The notes: generated by a model not told the origin, from the letters alone. A stretch of DNA of 64,000 nt from Erinaceus europaeus (GCF_950295315.1 NC_080179.1:66102626-66166625), one strand, 5' to 3'; counted from the stretch's first letter, positions 1 through 11,975 are shown. Made by a program: numbers and translations.

Positions 1-762
1 GACTCCCCACATTTATCTTTTATGTACAGTAACAGGTAGGACATTTTAAAGAGGGTTTACATGTCAAAGTACTTTAACTATCGTGATAGCTCCCGGAAAA
101 TGAATTTTTCTCTTTTATGTTTTTCTAGACATTTTTTTCTTTTTTTTACCCTAGGACTATAATCAATAAAAAGCCCTCACTATCAATCTCCAAAATATAT
201 AGTCATATTTCAATTTCAAACCCAAGCACCTCCTTGATGAATTACAGTCATTAACAAGATGATTTTCTGTAAGGAAACTCCAGACCACTAGGAAATCACT
301 GAGCAGCTGACAGAAAAGGTGGAAGAGGGAGAGGAAATTCCATCCCAATTACTTTCTGGTTCTCACTGTAAATATTCTGAGCTTGTGCAGATCTCTTAGA
401 CACTCCATCAAACTGAAATTTTAAAAATATTTCCGGCCTTTTTTTGTTGTTGTTATTGCTACTATATTTTCAAATGATCAGGGAGATGTCTCGCTTCATG
501 ATTTCCTCCAGCAGCCAAAGCACAACACTCTTCCCATTATGACTTTAACATCTAGTATAGCCAGACCTGACCCTGGTCAGCACCAAGAGGAATGCATTTT
601 GCACATATTCATGTTACTGTTTTCAAAAGTCTTCTCACCTCAGCTTGGGTTTTAATTAAGTAAATTACCAGTGTCTTGAAAGGGATGCAAAATGAAATGA
701 AGCACCTGAGCTATAAGAAAAAGTAATCAAACTTAGCATATGACTCTGGTCAGAGACCTTAG
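1..762. other. AT-rich stretch, nothing assigned
   Basis: No repeat family, exon signal or long frame was recognised here. The only open frame (about 60 codons, minus strand) resembles no protein I know and is compatible with chance. Confidence 0.5.
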
Positions 763-774
763 AAGTTCTGGCTA

Positions 775-1997
775 TTGATCCAAGTTGAGGGCAAGGTTCT
801 ATGGGTCTATTGTGTTGTTCCTTATAGAGATGACCGGTAACAATGGAGAGAGGGATTTATTTGAGGTCTAGGCCCATCATGTCTGTTTGGGAATCTCAGG
901 GGCCCTAGCTGATGAGGTGGCCTGATAGTGACTAAAGAGTTATCGTTAAAGTCTGCCAGTCTCTTGCCCTTATTCAGCTTTTGCAGTCCTTGTTTTGATA
1001 AGGTTAGCTTTGGAGTGAGTGAGGGAAGTGTAATAGGAAGTAGGTGAGGAGGGTATCTAAGTCTCAGTAGACACTATTTCATTACGCACTTTATAGTGAC
1101 AATGGTAGAGAATGTTCCATCCTTCGAAGGGAGGCTGGATAGCATACGCTATGTTCTACCTGAGGAAGATGGGTTCTGAAATTGGGGCAGCTTGGAACAT
1201 TCCTACTCATTACCACAGAATATGAGCTCAGATCTTCAGAGATGCAGAGGTCACATAGGCTCCTAAGCTGAATATGGGCCCCAGATCACATCAAATCGAT
1301 GGGGTTTATAGTTAACAATATTTATACACCTTTCCCATATTTGGGAGCTACTCTCTTCCCTGATCCAGCTTTCTGGTCATTTTTCCAGCCATGACATCAT
1401 CTCCCCAGACAATAACTTGGGTCTACTTGCATATCAGATTTCAGGTTCAGAGAAAATAAATAAATAATAAAGAAACTAATATACCCACAGGCCCTTTGGA
1501 ATATATCTAAAATATGCCCACTGGCTATCTACAGAACAGAGACCCCCACAACTCTTCATCTGCACTATTCTAGCCTTTAGGTTCATGATTAGTCAACAAT
1601 TTGGCTTTATATGTTAACTCTCTTTTCAGCCACCAAGTTCTAGATGCCACCATGATGCCAATCAGACTTCCCTGGAGAGACAACCCACCAATGTGTCGTG
1701 GAGCTCAGGTTCCCCAGAACCTCACCCCACTAGGGAAAGAGAGAGACAGGCTGGGAGTACGGTTCAACCTGTCAATGCCCATATTCAGCGGGGAAGTAAT
1801 TACAGAAACCAAACCTTCTACCTTCTGCACCCCATAATGACTCTGGGTCCATGCTCCTAGAGGGTCAAAGAATAGGAAAACTAGCAAGGGAGGGGATGGG
1901 ATACGAAGTTCTGGTGGTGGGAACTGTGTGGAATTGCACCCCTCTCATCCTATGGTTTTGTCAGTGTTTCCTTTTTATAAATAAAATACTTTTTTTT
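775..1997 (+). mobile_element. 5'-inverted, 5'-truncated L1 (3' UTR only)
   Basis: Positions about 775-1094 are the reverse complement of L1 3' UTR sequence and 1095-1997 continue the same UTR in the forward direction; both parts align by eye with the L1 copy at 50.6-52.3 kb. The outer end of the inverted part and the start of the forward part are adjacent in the reference UTR. The insertion is bounded by aagttctggcta (763-774) and aaattctggcta (1998-2009), an 11/12 target duplication, and the forward part ends in an A/T-rich tail with aataaa. This is the arrangement expected from twin priming. It carries no coding sequence. Confidence 0.85.
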
Positions 1998-2009
1998 AAA
2001 TTCTGGCTA

Positions 2010-2875
2010 GAGAACTAAGGGCTTTTTGATAATCTGATAATCTTGTAAGCCATTATTAATCACAATTTTTTGAAAATGGTTTGAGGGGAAAAATAGAGTA
2101 GGCATAGGCAATATATCAAGGCATTCAGTTCTATTCATCCAGCTATCGAGAGACTTAAGGGGCCTTCTGATTGGCATTTAACTGTTCTAGCATCTGTTAT
2201 TTTAAAATCTTGCTCAGGAATCGCTTGTTGGGCTCTTATCTCCTTCTTCAGTTCACCTCATTGCACTTTTGACTTTCTTCTAACTCAGCAGTCTTCAAAC
2301 TTTATGAGCACCGAAATCACCATTTTGGACACAATGTACAAATACTGGATCCTAGGACGCTTGGCCTGATGATTCTGTTTGCATTGCTAACAGCTTACAG
2401 GTGGTGCTGAAACTGCTGATTCCAACACCAGCCTTTAAACTACGACTTATAATATCTTTTTGTCGCTTTAGCATCTTTAACTCTGCAGCATCAGTAACTA
2501 TACGTAGCTGATAAAAGCATTCTGCCTTCCCACTCTTGATATGTCAGTCCCAACATTCAACTAAAGTAATCAGGCATCACTGAAATTTTATGACATGCCA
2601 AAGAGGGATACCCTAACAAGAAATTTGTTAGGAACTCTAAAGTTATTGGTTCTTGAGATGACTTTTCAATAGGAGAGAAAAATAGACAAAAACATGAAAG
2701 TGACAAAGGGAATCAGATGAAATATATTTGCAAGCAGTCATGTTCAGTGATCCAGGGAGACCAGTTAGCGCTTCCCCTACTCATCTCCCACTACAGACTC
2801 CCTGGTTTCCATGGAGAGATATGATGAAAGGGATTGAATCCAAGTCTTTGGGATAGTTTACTGATTTTAATAATA
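2010..2875. other. Unassigned unique-looking sequence
   Basis: AT-rich with no recognisable repeat head or tail, and no open frame above 60 codons. Nothing supportable is seen. Confidence 0.4.
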
Positions 2876-2879
2876 AAAT

Positions 2880-3020
2880 TTTTTTCAATATTTCTATTTG
2901 TTTCAGCTAAGACAGAGAGCGAGAAGAGTGAGAATGCTGCTGAAGCACACGTGGCACTGAGAACTCAGCCTGAAGGTTAGCAATTCTACTCACTAGGCTA
3001 TTTCACTAGCTCGAAAAATA
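2880..3020 (-). repeat. Degenerate tRNA-derived SINE remnant
   Basis: A gacagagagcgagaagagtg stretch followed by an eroded tRNA-like end resembles the reverse complement of the CT-rich middle and head of the local SINEs. It is strongly diverged, so this is a tentative call. Confidence 0.35.
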
Positions 3021-3074
3021 AAATGTTTGATAATAGGTGTGATAAATAAGAAGACACATGCAATCACAAAGATT

Positions 3075-3339
3075 TTTATTTTATTTTATTTATTTATTTT
3101 AAATATTTATTTATTCCCTTTTGCTACCCGTGTTGTTTTATTGTTGTAGTTATTGATGTTGCTGTCGTTGGATAGGACAGAGAGAAATCGAGAGAGTAGG
3201 CGAAGACGGGGAGAAACTATAAAACCTGTAAAGCGACTCCCCTGCAGGTGGGGAACCAGGGCTCGAACCGGGATCCTTATGCCGGTCCTTGTGCTTGGCG
3301 CCACGTGCACTTAACCTGCTGCGCTACCACCCGACTCCT
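3075..3339 (-). repeat. Hedgehog-type tRNA SINE, full length
   Basis: Read on the minus strand it starts ggagtcgggtggtagcgcag, has the B-box-like ggttcgagccc, a CT-rich middle, a cctatccaacgacagcaaca-like stretch and an A/T tail. It sits directly against the T-run of another SINE at 3340, suggesting insertion into that tail. Confidence 0.9.
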
Positions 3340-3465
3340 TTTTTTTTTTTTTTTTTAACAGAGTACTGCTCAGTTGTTTATGGTGGTACAGAGGCTTGAA
3401 CCTAGGACTTTGGAGCCCCAGGCATTACAGTCTCTTTACATAATCATTATCTCTTGTAGAGATCT
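3340..3465 (-). repeat. Second tRNA-SINE family (ccaccataagcc type)
   Basis: On the minus strand it begins gagataatgattatgtaaag, contains aggttcaagcc as B box, and ends with the accataaacaactgagcag motif and a polyA run. The same motif recurs at 29.6, 31.8, 32.2 and 41.4 kb. Confidence 0.75.
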
Positions 3466-3661
3466 TTAGAAGTAGTAGTACACTTATTTGACTTGCTTGG
3501 TTTGACAATCATTTTAAGACTAGAACATCACTATCTTGACTTTGTAACTGGAGACAAATTCAGTTCTGTAACTTAATGGGGCTATAACTTCACTGAGGAG
3601 AATGGGCCTTTTCTTCTGACTATACATATAGCAGTGGGCTCTGAATAAGTCATACATGTAG

Positions 3662-4271
3662 CCAGGCGACAGTGTGCCCGGTTAAGTGTACATAGTAGGA
3701 AGAGAAAGGACCTGCTCCAAGGATCCTGGTTCGAGCCCCCAGCACCCCACCTGTGTGCTTCACTTCACAAGTGTTGAAACAGGTCTGCAGGTGTCTATAT
3801 TTCTCCCCTCTCCCTCTCTATTCTATCTGTTCTATCCAAAAAAGAATTTTTTAATATTTATTTATTTCCCTTTTGTTGCCCTTGTTTTATTATTGTAATT
3901 ATTATTGTTGTCATTATTGATGTTGTCATTATTAGACAGTACTGAGAGAAATGGAGAGAGGAGGGGAAGACAGAAGGGGAAGAGAAAGATAGACACCTGC
4001 TGAACCGCTTCACTGCTTGTGAAGGGATTCCCCTGCAGGTGGAGAGCAGGGGACTCCAACAAGCATCCTTAAGTGATTCCCCTGCAGGTGGGGAGCCAGA
4101 GCTCAAACAAGCATCCTTAAGCTAGTCCTTGAGCTTTGTGCCACCTGCACCTAACCCACTGTGCTAACCGCCCGATCTCCCCAACCCCAATTTTTTTTTT
4201 TGAAGTGGCCACAGGATCAGTGGACTTATTGTGTAGACACTGAGCCCCAGCCATAACCCTAGAGGCAAAAA

Positions 4272-4302
<31 letters not shown>

Positions 4303-4305
4303 ATC
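3662..4305 (+). repeat. Long-form SINE, split by a nested SINE
   Basis: The head, B box (ggttcgagccc) and CT-rich middle lie at 3662-3845. The element resumes at about 4191 with a 3' module (gtggccacagg ... ccctagaggc) and an (AAAT)n tail at 4267-4304. The interval 3846-4190 is another SINE in the opposite direction. Confidence 0.7.
3846..4190 (-). repeat. SINE with an internal 49-bp tandem duplication
   Basis: A complete SINE in reverse. The segment gattcccctgcaggtgg ... catccttaag occurs at 4026-4074 and again at 4075-4123, so the region around the internal B box is duplicated. It is nested inside the SINE at 3662-4305. Confidence 0.85.
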
Positions 4306-4371
4306 ATTCCTAAGAGGCAACCAACGGAGGAAATAAGGCAAACCACTTGCACCTCCTCACTTTGAAGTTTG

Positions 4372-4652
4372 AGATTTTTTTTTTTCCCTCCCGGATTATT
4401 GCTGGGGCTGGGTGCCTGTACAGCTCAGGTACCCTTTTTTTTTCTTTTCCTTCCCGCCCCCTTCCATAGGACAGAGGAGAGGAGGAGAGAGAAAGAGAGG
4501 GAGAGGGAAAGAAAGGTAGAAATTTGAAGATCTGCTTCGCCACTTGTGAGGTTTCCCTCTGCAGGTGGGGAGTGGAAGCTCAAACCCTGACCCTTGTGCT
4601 AGTCATTGCACTTAGCCTTATGTGTGCTTAACTGGGTGTGCTAAAGCCTGGC
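4372..4652 (-). repeat. SINE, minus strand
   Basis: It carries the 3' module (cagccccagcaataatccgg when read in reverse), a long GA-rich middle, the ctgcaggtgggga block and an eroded tRNA head ending at ggccaggctttagcacacc. Confidence 0.8.
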
Positions 4653-4659
4653 CAGAGAT

Positions 4660-5130
4660 CTTCTGCTTCTGGCAATATTCTTAAATTGTTCCATTGATCT
4701 CCCAAAATCTTATGAATTATTCAACATCCATGTAATTCATAGGTTTAACGTGTTGCTTGACTGAAAACCTATAGTTATCATTTCCTTTTCAAAGCTCCTA
4801 TTTCTCTAGATACATTCATACTTCACTACCTACTGCCAGCCTCCTTCTAGTACCTTAAATTTCTAGATCTTATCTTTAGCCTGTTCTCTTGTGTGATTAG
4901 TTTCCTCATATTCATAACAGTAATTTACTACTCGTCTCTTAGGGGAAAAAAAAGTGACCTGGTAAATCTAAACATTTATTTGACCATGCACAAAGAGCCA
5001 ATGCTTATGGGATATATATACTTTTATAAGATAATTATGCTATAAACATGCTTCCCAAGTCTATCATTAGTATGCAATGTAATCTTAAATGAATAATTTA
5101 AAGTTAGATCACGTTAGGTCATATAAATGA
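4660..5130. other. Unassigned AT-rich sequence
   Basis: No repeat or exon features recognised between two SINEs. Confidence 0.4.
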
Positions 5131-5136
5131 GGCTAA

Positions 5137-5228
5137 TATTGGGGAGCAGATATAGTGCACTTGGTTAAGTGCACACATTATCATGAGCAAGAACCCAGGT
5201 TCAAGCCCCTATTCCTCACCTGTAGAGG

Positions 5229-5264
<36 letters not shown>

Positions 5265-5430
5265 ACTCTCTCTCTACCTCTCTATCCTACCCACCTCTTT
5301 TAATTTCTCTCTTTCCTATCCAAAAAAAAAAAAATGTGGACAAAAAGTGTCTCGTATCAGCAGTAGATTTTTCATGCCTGCACTGAGCCCAGCAATAACC
5401 ATGGAAGCAAAACTAAATAAATATTAAATT
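5137..5430 (+). repeat. SINE with expanded (TC)n middle
   Basis: tRNA-like head (gttaagtgcacacattatca), B-box-like ggttcaagccc, then a (TC)n run at about 5229-5272, polyA, and the 3' module ending caataaccatggaagcaaaa with an A-rich tail. Confidence 0.8.
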
Positions 5431-5929
5431 GTCAAAAGGACAACTGCTGGTTTGGAAATACTAATTTAATAGGAAGCTCATTGAAAGGGTCCAGAAACAA
5501 GAGCTGTTCAGCAGGTTGGCTGGAACTCGATTAAATACTGGAAGAAATGAGTTAGGGTGGAATTATAGAAACCAGCTGATACCAAAGATCTGAAGAGAAA
5601 GTAGAATCAAGAGGATTATAAAAACAGATGAATTTTTGGTGTGGCCCATCTGCTTCTAATGAGCTGTGTAAACTCATCTGTCTTGTCTCCATTGACCCAC
5701 TTCAATAACAGGTCTCATTGCACAGAATCCAAACTTTCCTGAACTTCATAGTCAGACATATTTCTAAATATTAATTTGTTCATACCACTTCCTAGATCAA
5801 AACCCTATAGAAGTGCTTCATCATTTTTTTAACACAGAAGCTAAGGTTATCAATTTGTACTAAAGAATTAATTTTCTTGGTTTGGAGGCTCAATCATGGG
5901 TGATTTCACACTGCTGTGTGGACTGTTTC

Positions 5930-6085
5930 AATCAAATAGAGAGACCAAAAGAGAATAGATATCAGAGCACACACATGCATCCCCATTTTCCGGTATTCCC
6001 ATGTGGTACTGGGACTCAAATCTAGTATAAGGCATGGCAAAACACCATTCTACCCCCTGTGCGGTAGCTATAAAGCCCAGCTCCA
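5930..6085 (-). repeat. Old SINE remnant
   Basis: gagagaccaaaagagaatag, a gtactgggactcaaatct block (diverged B-box side) and gcggtagctataaagcccag resemble a strongly mutated SINE in reverse. Confidence 0.45.
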
Positions 6086-6454
6086 AAGAAAACTTTTCTC
6101 AAAACATGGCACTTACCCCTCTTAGGCCTTTTCTTGCTGTGTCATCTATCCCCATTAAACACGTTCTCCTTATTTTTATTGTATAAAAGAACTATGTTAA
6201 AAGGTCTTCTATGCAAATTATGGTTCCTTCCTATACATAACTTTGGGTAAATAACCAGACTCATTATGGAATATACTTCAACAGTTGAATAATAATTCAC
6301 ACGCAATAATAATACTATGAACTATTATCATTTCCCCATTCTCAGCCTAACTAATGCATTTGGACTTCTAGTATTCACTGACTTAAGGATTTTTAAGGAT
6401 CCATGTCTTTTATTTTTACAACTTCTCCACCTCTTGTTTCATTTTTACTAACTT

Positions 6455-6605
6455 TTGTTGATGATTTAATAATGGCTTACAGACCATAAAATTACAGGGG
6501 TATAACTTCATACTGCATCCACCATCTTAGTTCTGTGTCCCTACCACACAAGGATAACCACCATAGTTTTCAGAAAGTCCTAGAGACAGTTTAGATACTT
6601 TAAAA
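6455..6605 (-). repeat. L1 3' end fragment, antisense
   Basis: The segment aaattacaggggtataactt and the following bases match, with divergence, the reversed 3' ends of L1 at 42.4 kb and 18.9 kb. Confidence 0.5.
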
Positions 6606-7311
6606 ACTGTTCCTATAGTTCAATTCTTTCTATTTCCTATATGAACAAAACCACTCAGAAGTTCTCTTTCAGAGAAATGCAGACCATTCTAAATATGAAG
6701 GCAAGGGATCAGAAGTAGCATAATAATTATGCAGAAAGTGTTCATGCTTCAGGCTCCAGAGTCTCAGGTTCTAGGCAAGGTAGAATTGATATCTTTTTTA
6801 GGGGATAGAGGGACTAGACCAGGGCTAATGTGTTAGTTTACAACACAAGTAGAATTCCAGCTATCTTCATCAAACTCCAAAGCCCAAATATAATAACCGA
6901 GGTAAATGAATGTTAGTTTCCTTCTGCAGTTCTCTCCAGGAAATGCACTATGTGTCCTTGGCTTTCTGTCTCTGACAGTTGCCTACATTAAACTTCTTGG
7001 ATTTTCTCTCCTTCATATCATTCTTCCAGGTCAGTGTGGATGTCTCTTGTCTCATGCTTTGCCTCTTTTACTGAATGAACTCTTATGACTTGATAGGTCA
7101 AAGGACTATAAAGCCCCTTTGTTGACATGAACCATTTTCTTTTGAGGCAATTTGAAATTTCACCTGTACAATCTTACCCTAGTGGCAAAGAAGAGAAAGA
7201 AAGGAGAGGAGGAAGATGAGGAGGAAGAGAAGGAATATTAGTAATAATGGCAAAGAAGAAGGTTGTAGAGAAGTAATTGCCTTTCTGAAGCTCTTAAGTC
7301 ATATGTAAAAA

Positions 7312-7312
<1 letters not shown>

Positions 7313-7347
<35 letters not shown>

Positions 7348-7349
7348 AA
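7313..7349. repeat. (AAAG)n microsatellite
   Basis: About nine uninterrupted copies of the tetranucleotide, preceded by a purine-rich stretch from about 7190. Confidence 0.9.
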
Positions 7350-7539
7350 TAGCACAAACAAGCACAGATTCTGAAAATAATTTGTTTGTTTGCTTTTGTT
7401 GTTTTCTTTTTAATCTACTTTATTGGGGGGAGGGGTTAGTGGTTTGCAGTATGATTGTTGACAATGGGTACATCAAGATCCCGAGACCCTCTTCACCAGG
7501 GCCCTCCTCCAGCCTTTCCCTCCTCACTCACGGTCTTTC

Positions 7540-8187
7540 TTTGTTTTCATTTAATTTATAGAATGGAGGGAAATTGAAGGGGGAGGGTGTTGGGAAATTG
7601 TGCAGATGTGGTCAAACCTTGGCAGGGCCCACAAACCATTATATTTCCATGCAAGATTTATTTACAGATATCCACCACATTGCCCCCTCAGAGTATCGCC
7701 CATTCCTGTGAGAGCTGAACACCTAGCAACCATTACTGTCTACCTTCCCAGAGTGCCTTGTTTTCTCCACCCCCTTTTTCTAGCCAATCCCGCCCGACTT
7801 GCCACTTCCGGAATTTCTTCCATAACAGCCCTCTTGCTTCTGCTTTCTCCCTCTTGCTTTTTTCCTCTCTTTGGTGACCCAGAGAAGGGCTGCTAGGAAT
7901 AGTGTGAGGCAGCCATTTTGCTAGCGCCACGTGGCCTAAACCACCCTGCTCTCACCCATTTCTGGGGTGTCCAGTGAATAAAGACTTGTGCTCCCACTCC
8001 ACTCTGGTCTCTTCTCTCTCCCCCTCGACACAACCTGACAGGAGGGGATAGAGAGGAAAGAGAGACAGAGATACACATGCAGCACTACTCCACTGCTTCT
8101 GAAGCTTCCCCCTTCCACGTGGGTTTTGGGGACTTGAACCCCCACATAGGATATGTGCATTTAACCAGCTGCATCACCATGCAACCC
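7540..8187 (-). repeat. SINE split by a solo LTR
   Basis: The left part (about 7540-7587) is a reversed SINE tail with its GA-rich middle. The right part (8041-8187) continues from agagaggaaagagagacaga to the tRNA head. The LTR at 7588-8040 separates them. Confidence 0.65.
7588..8040 (+). mobile_element. Solo LTR, class II-like ERV
   Basis: It starts tgttgggaaattgtgc and ends acaacctgaca, so has TG...CA ends, with a gtgaataaagacttgtgctc block typical of an LTR polyadenylation region near the 3' end. It is flanked on both sides by ggaggg (7582-7587 and 8041-8046), a 6-bp target duplication. No internal viral region is attached. Its 3' part resembles the LTR ending at 9610. Confidence 0.8.
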
Positions 8188-8654
8188 CTATATGTTTTTT
8201 AATTAGTATATCAGAATTTAAATGTTATGATAGAAAGTGATTCTAGTTACATGAACAACCTTTCAGATATATGAAAGGGTTTAAAGGAAGGTTGTAGGAA
8301 TCGGTGTCTTTTAATTGAAAGAAGCTGCCCACTTTTGCTCCTATAAGCTTGCTCTGTAGAACACATACTAAATATGATCTCTGTGAAGGGCAGTCAAAAA
8401 CTAGTTTGCATGTATATTACTCCCTTGAGTTAGGAACTTTTAAAGGCATGCACTTTGTCCTTCATCTGCATGGTTTCAGTGCCTATTGACTGCTAAATTT
8501 TTGGTAAAAGTAATAAATTTACAATGGGCTACTATCTGGTTCAGAAAGCAGACACCAACAGTAAGCTAAATTTTAAATAGAGACAAAAGCTCAGTATGAA
8601 ATATCGGCTTTTTTCTCCTCTCCCTCCACAGACTTCATTAGAATTTAAATGGAG

Positions 8655-8862
8655 AGTTCAGCAGGCAGGCAGTTGAGCACCTGGTTAAGCAAGCACATTA
8701 CAGTGTGTAAGGACCCAGGTTCAAGCTCCTGGTCCCCACCTACAGGAAGAGAGCTTCATGAGTGGTAAATCAGGGCTTCAGGTGTCTCTGCCCCTCTCCC
8801 TCTCTATATCCCACTTCCTTCTCAATTTCTCCATCTCTATCCAATAATAAATCAATAAGAAA
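8655..8862 (+). repeat. SINE, older variant
   Basis: Head ggcagttgagcacctggtta, B-box-like ggttcaagctc, a ccccacctacaggaagagag block, CT-rich middle, and a short aataataaatcaataa tail. Confidence 0.85.
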
Positions 8863-8981
8863 AGAGTTCACAAAGGTATCATTTTTCTCAAAGTCTAGAC
8901 ATACAGAGAATTTATCAACATAATTCATATGTTAATGGAGGTTATATCTGCTCAAAGCTTACACTAGTCTAGGTAGTGAAG

Positions 8982-9610
8982 TGCTGGGAATACTGTAAGA
9001 ACCAGTTAGAGCGTGGTGAGGCTTTTCCCATTGAAAAATGGGGAACTGAGGAAATGAATCTCCCTGTCAGACTCTCTCTTGCGAAGGCTGATCTGGGGAA
9101 AGGAACAGGCCTCAGTTTTTGCTTCCCTGTCAGTTACTCCCTGTCTCCAGAAACCCTGCATTTTTCTGCCTCCAGGGGCTCAGCATTCCTTAAAACATTA
9201 AGCCAGCTCTGCATTCCTTGACACAATGGCCTGCTCTCTTGTTATCTGCATATCAATGTTCTCCTTTGTCTAACATATGGCTTAAGGTCTCTTCCCTATT
9301 TCCCCACCCATTCTGCTCATTTGATATATTCTTTTCCTACTCTCAAGACCCTCCCTGCCTGCAGGGTATTATTAATCCTACCAGTTAAACCCCTCACAAC
9401 AGTTGCTAAGGAAGTTCCTACCTTTCCCAGTCCCCTTTTACCTCTCTCCACGCTGGGACTGGGATGCTGGCCCTTGCGCTTCATACCATGTGCATTTAAC
9501 CAGCTGTGCTACCGCCTGACTCTGGGGTGTTCAGATGAATAAAGATTTGAACTGCCTCAACACCACCAGCTCGGTTCCTGGGTCATCTCTCTTGCATCAC
9601 TAGCCTGACA
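8982..9610 (+). mobile_element. Solo LTR, class II-like ERV, with SINE fragment inside
   Basis: TG...CA ends (tgctgggaatac ... tagcctgaca) flanked by gtgaag (8976-8981) and gtgaaa (9611-9616), a 5/6 target duplication. The block tctggggtgttcagatgaat followed by aaagattt at about 9521-9548 parallels tctggggtgtccagtgaata in the LTR at 7.6 kb, which supports a related LTR family. Positions 9450-9522 are a reversed SINE head. Confidence 0.65.
9450..9522 (-). repeat. SINE 5' fragment embedded in an LTR
   Basis: In reverse it reads gagtcaggcggtagcacagc and on through gcgcaagggccagcat, which is the SINE tRNA head without B box, middle or tail. It lies just upstream of the LTR's aataaa signal. Confidence 0.75.
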
Positions 9611-10416
9611 GTGAAAACTGAAGTAGATTTTGTGAGGAAAGAGTCTTAATAAACTAAGGGAGAAAAAGAAAGGAAAAATAATTGTACGGGCTCTCTTCAT
9701 ATAAGCTAGACTCATGTGAGTTGAATTAAGTGACAGATGGAATTTCTAGGTTTCATACTATTTTGCCTTTTTTAAAAATTTGCAAATTAGGATGTGAATT
9801 TAGTAGCTGCTACAATGAATTAATTGTACTTCATTCACCTTTACAGGCTTAGAGCTAAAACCTGTGAACCTAATATTTAAATTTATGGAAATTCAAATCC
9901 TCAGAGTGCCTTTTGGATCTGCTGGAAGCATCAGCTACATTCCAAATTCTGAGGATATTTCGTAGTAGTAACTAATCTCCTTAGAAGAGTGAGGAGGGGT
10001 TACATCTTGAGAACAGGGTAAGTTTGCAAAATACACATTGGCAAGCATTTCCTAGTTGTTTCTGAGAAGAGTAAAACAAAGCACAGGAGGATGGCAGGGG
10101 AACAGACATTTTGTTTGTATCTGTGTGGTGTGACTAGGGGACATTGGGGCAGAAAAGAGGCCAGTAGCAGCAGCATCGTCATTGGACCAAGAAACAATGT
10201 GAAAACAAGTAGAAATCAGCAGCTGCTGAACAGAATGTGTCTGTACATGGCATGGGACAGGCAGTGTCTGAGGGACGGCATAGAAATAGCATCTGAAATC
10301 TCATCTCTCTCTACCCATCCGTTGCCAACATATGAACTAGATAAGCAAGGCCAATATGGTGAGAAACACCACTGCATTAAGGATAAGGAGATTCAGTTAC
10401 AGAAAGAGTTAAACTG

Positions 10417-10702
10417 GGAGTCGGGCAGTAGCTCCGCGGGTTAAGTACACATGGCGCAATGCAAGGACTGGTGGAAGGACCCCAGTTTGAGCCCCCAGCT
10501 CCCCACTTGCAAGGTAGTTGCTTCACAAGTGGTGAAACAGGTCTGCAGGTGTCTCTCTTTCTCTCCCCCTCTCGGTCTTCCCCTCCTTGCTCCATTTCTG
10601 TCTGTCCTATCCAACAACAACGACATCAATAATAACTACAACAATAAAACAACAAGGGCAAGAAAAGGGAATAAATAAATAAATAAATAAATATTAAAAA
10701 AT
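10417..10702 (+). repeat. SINE with exact 16-bp target duplication
   Basis: A complete element from ggagtcgggcagtagctccg to its (AAAT)n tail, flanked by agaaagagttaaactg at 10401-10416 and 10703-10718. Confidence 0.95.
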
Positions 10703-11311
10703 AGAAAGAGTTAAACTGTGGTAGTACCATTCTTGCACTAATGAAAGGCAATTGTATTTAAAATGAAAAACTGTCATGTTCATTCACTTATTCTAGACAC
10801 AATACTGAACAACTATTATTTTAAAGACACTATACTTAACAGTGGAAACAGTAAACTGAGGATTATTGCTTTTTTAACATAATTTTGCACACATACTCTA
10901 AGTCTCTAGGTATCAATAAGTTTCCATTCACCTTGCCTTCCAGGTTTAGGGATCCCTCTGACCAACCTTACAATATGCCTTGGAGTTTTTCACTATCATG
11001 CCGAGGACTATTTTGTAAATTATCTATATATTCACTTATAATCAAATCACTAAATTGGTTCATAGTTACTGCTGAACTCAATGTCCTGTGAGCTTTTTCT
11101 AGTTGTAGTAAAACAGTTTAACTTCAGTTGCAGGAAGTTAAGCAATATCTATCAAAATTGTAGTATGTAGACCTATTGGCCCAACACTTTTAAATATGGG
11201 TACTCTATGTAGCCAAATATGAAAAATAGGCATCATAGTTTTAATTATAAGCTGAAAATTTGAAAACCAATTATCAACAGAAGAGAGTTTATATAGTAGA
11301 ATATTGTTTGA

Positions 11312-11827
11312 TCTCCTCAGACAATACCTTTGGCCCACCTGCATGTTAGCTGTCAGGCTCAGGCAAAAAATTAGTAATGTCATGGGCCCCTTGGAATATA
11401 CCTAAAATAGACCTAATATTTTTTTTTCCAAAATGGAGACCCCCAAATCTCATCTTCTATATTTACCTTTAGGTTCCTGATTAATAAACAATGTGTTCTT
11501 CCTTATATCTTAATGCTTTTTCAGCCACCAAGTTGCAGATACTTCCCTGGGCAGATGACCTCATCAATGTACCCTGGAACCCCACCACTAGGAAAAGCTG
11601 GAAGTACAAATCGACCTGTCAATGCCTATGTCAGGTGGAGAAGCAATTACAGAAGCCAGACCTTCCACCTTCTGCACCCCATAATGATCCTGGATCCATG
11701 CTCCCAGAGGGATAAAGAATAGGAAATAGAGGGGATGAGATACAGAACTCTGGTGGTGGGAATTGTATGGAACTGTACCATTATTATCCTATGGTCTTGT
11801 TGATCATTATCAAATCAATTTTTAAAA
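11312..11827 (+). mobile_element. 5'-truncated L1 (3' UTR)
   Basis: It matches the last ~500 bp of the L1 3' UTR seen at 51.7-52.25 kb (gggccccttggaatatacct, ccaccaagttgcagat, ctctggtggtgggaattgta). Flanks agaatattgtttga (11298-11311) and agaatattgtgtga (11828-11841) form a 13/14 target duplication. It carries no ORF. Confidence 0.9.
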
Positions 11828-11854
11828 AGAATATTGTGTGACCATTAAGAGAAT

Positions 11855-11975
11855 AAGATATGCCATGCTCAACTCAGGTTTGAACCTGACCCCCACGACA
11901 CTGAAAGAAACTTTGATCTCTTCCACTCTCTCTGCCTTTCTCTCTCTACCTACGATAAAAATAAAATAAAAATAG
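11855..11975 (+). repeat. Old SINE remnant
   Basis: aggtttgaacctgaccccca followed by a CT-rich stretch and aaaataaaataaaa resembles the 3' half of an eroded SINE. Confidence 0.45.

Noticed and set aside
10091..10444. 117-codon plus-strand frame
   Set aside because: It runs into the SINE at 10417, has no recognisable domain and no splice or promoter support.
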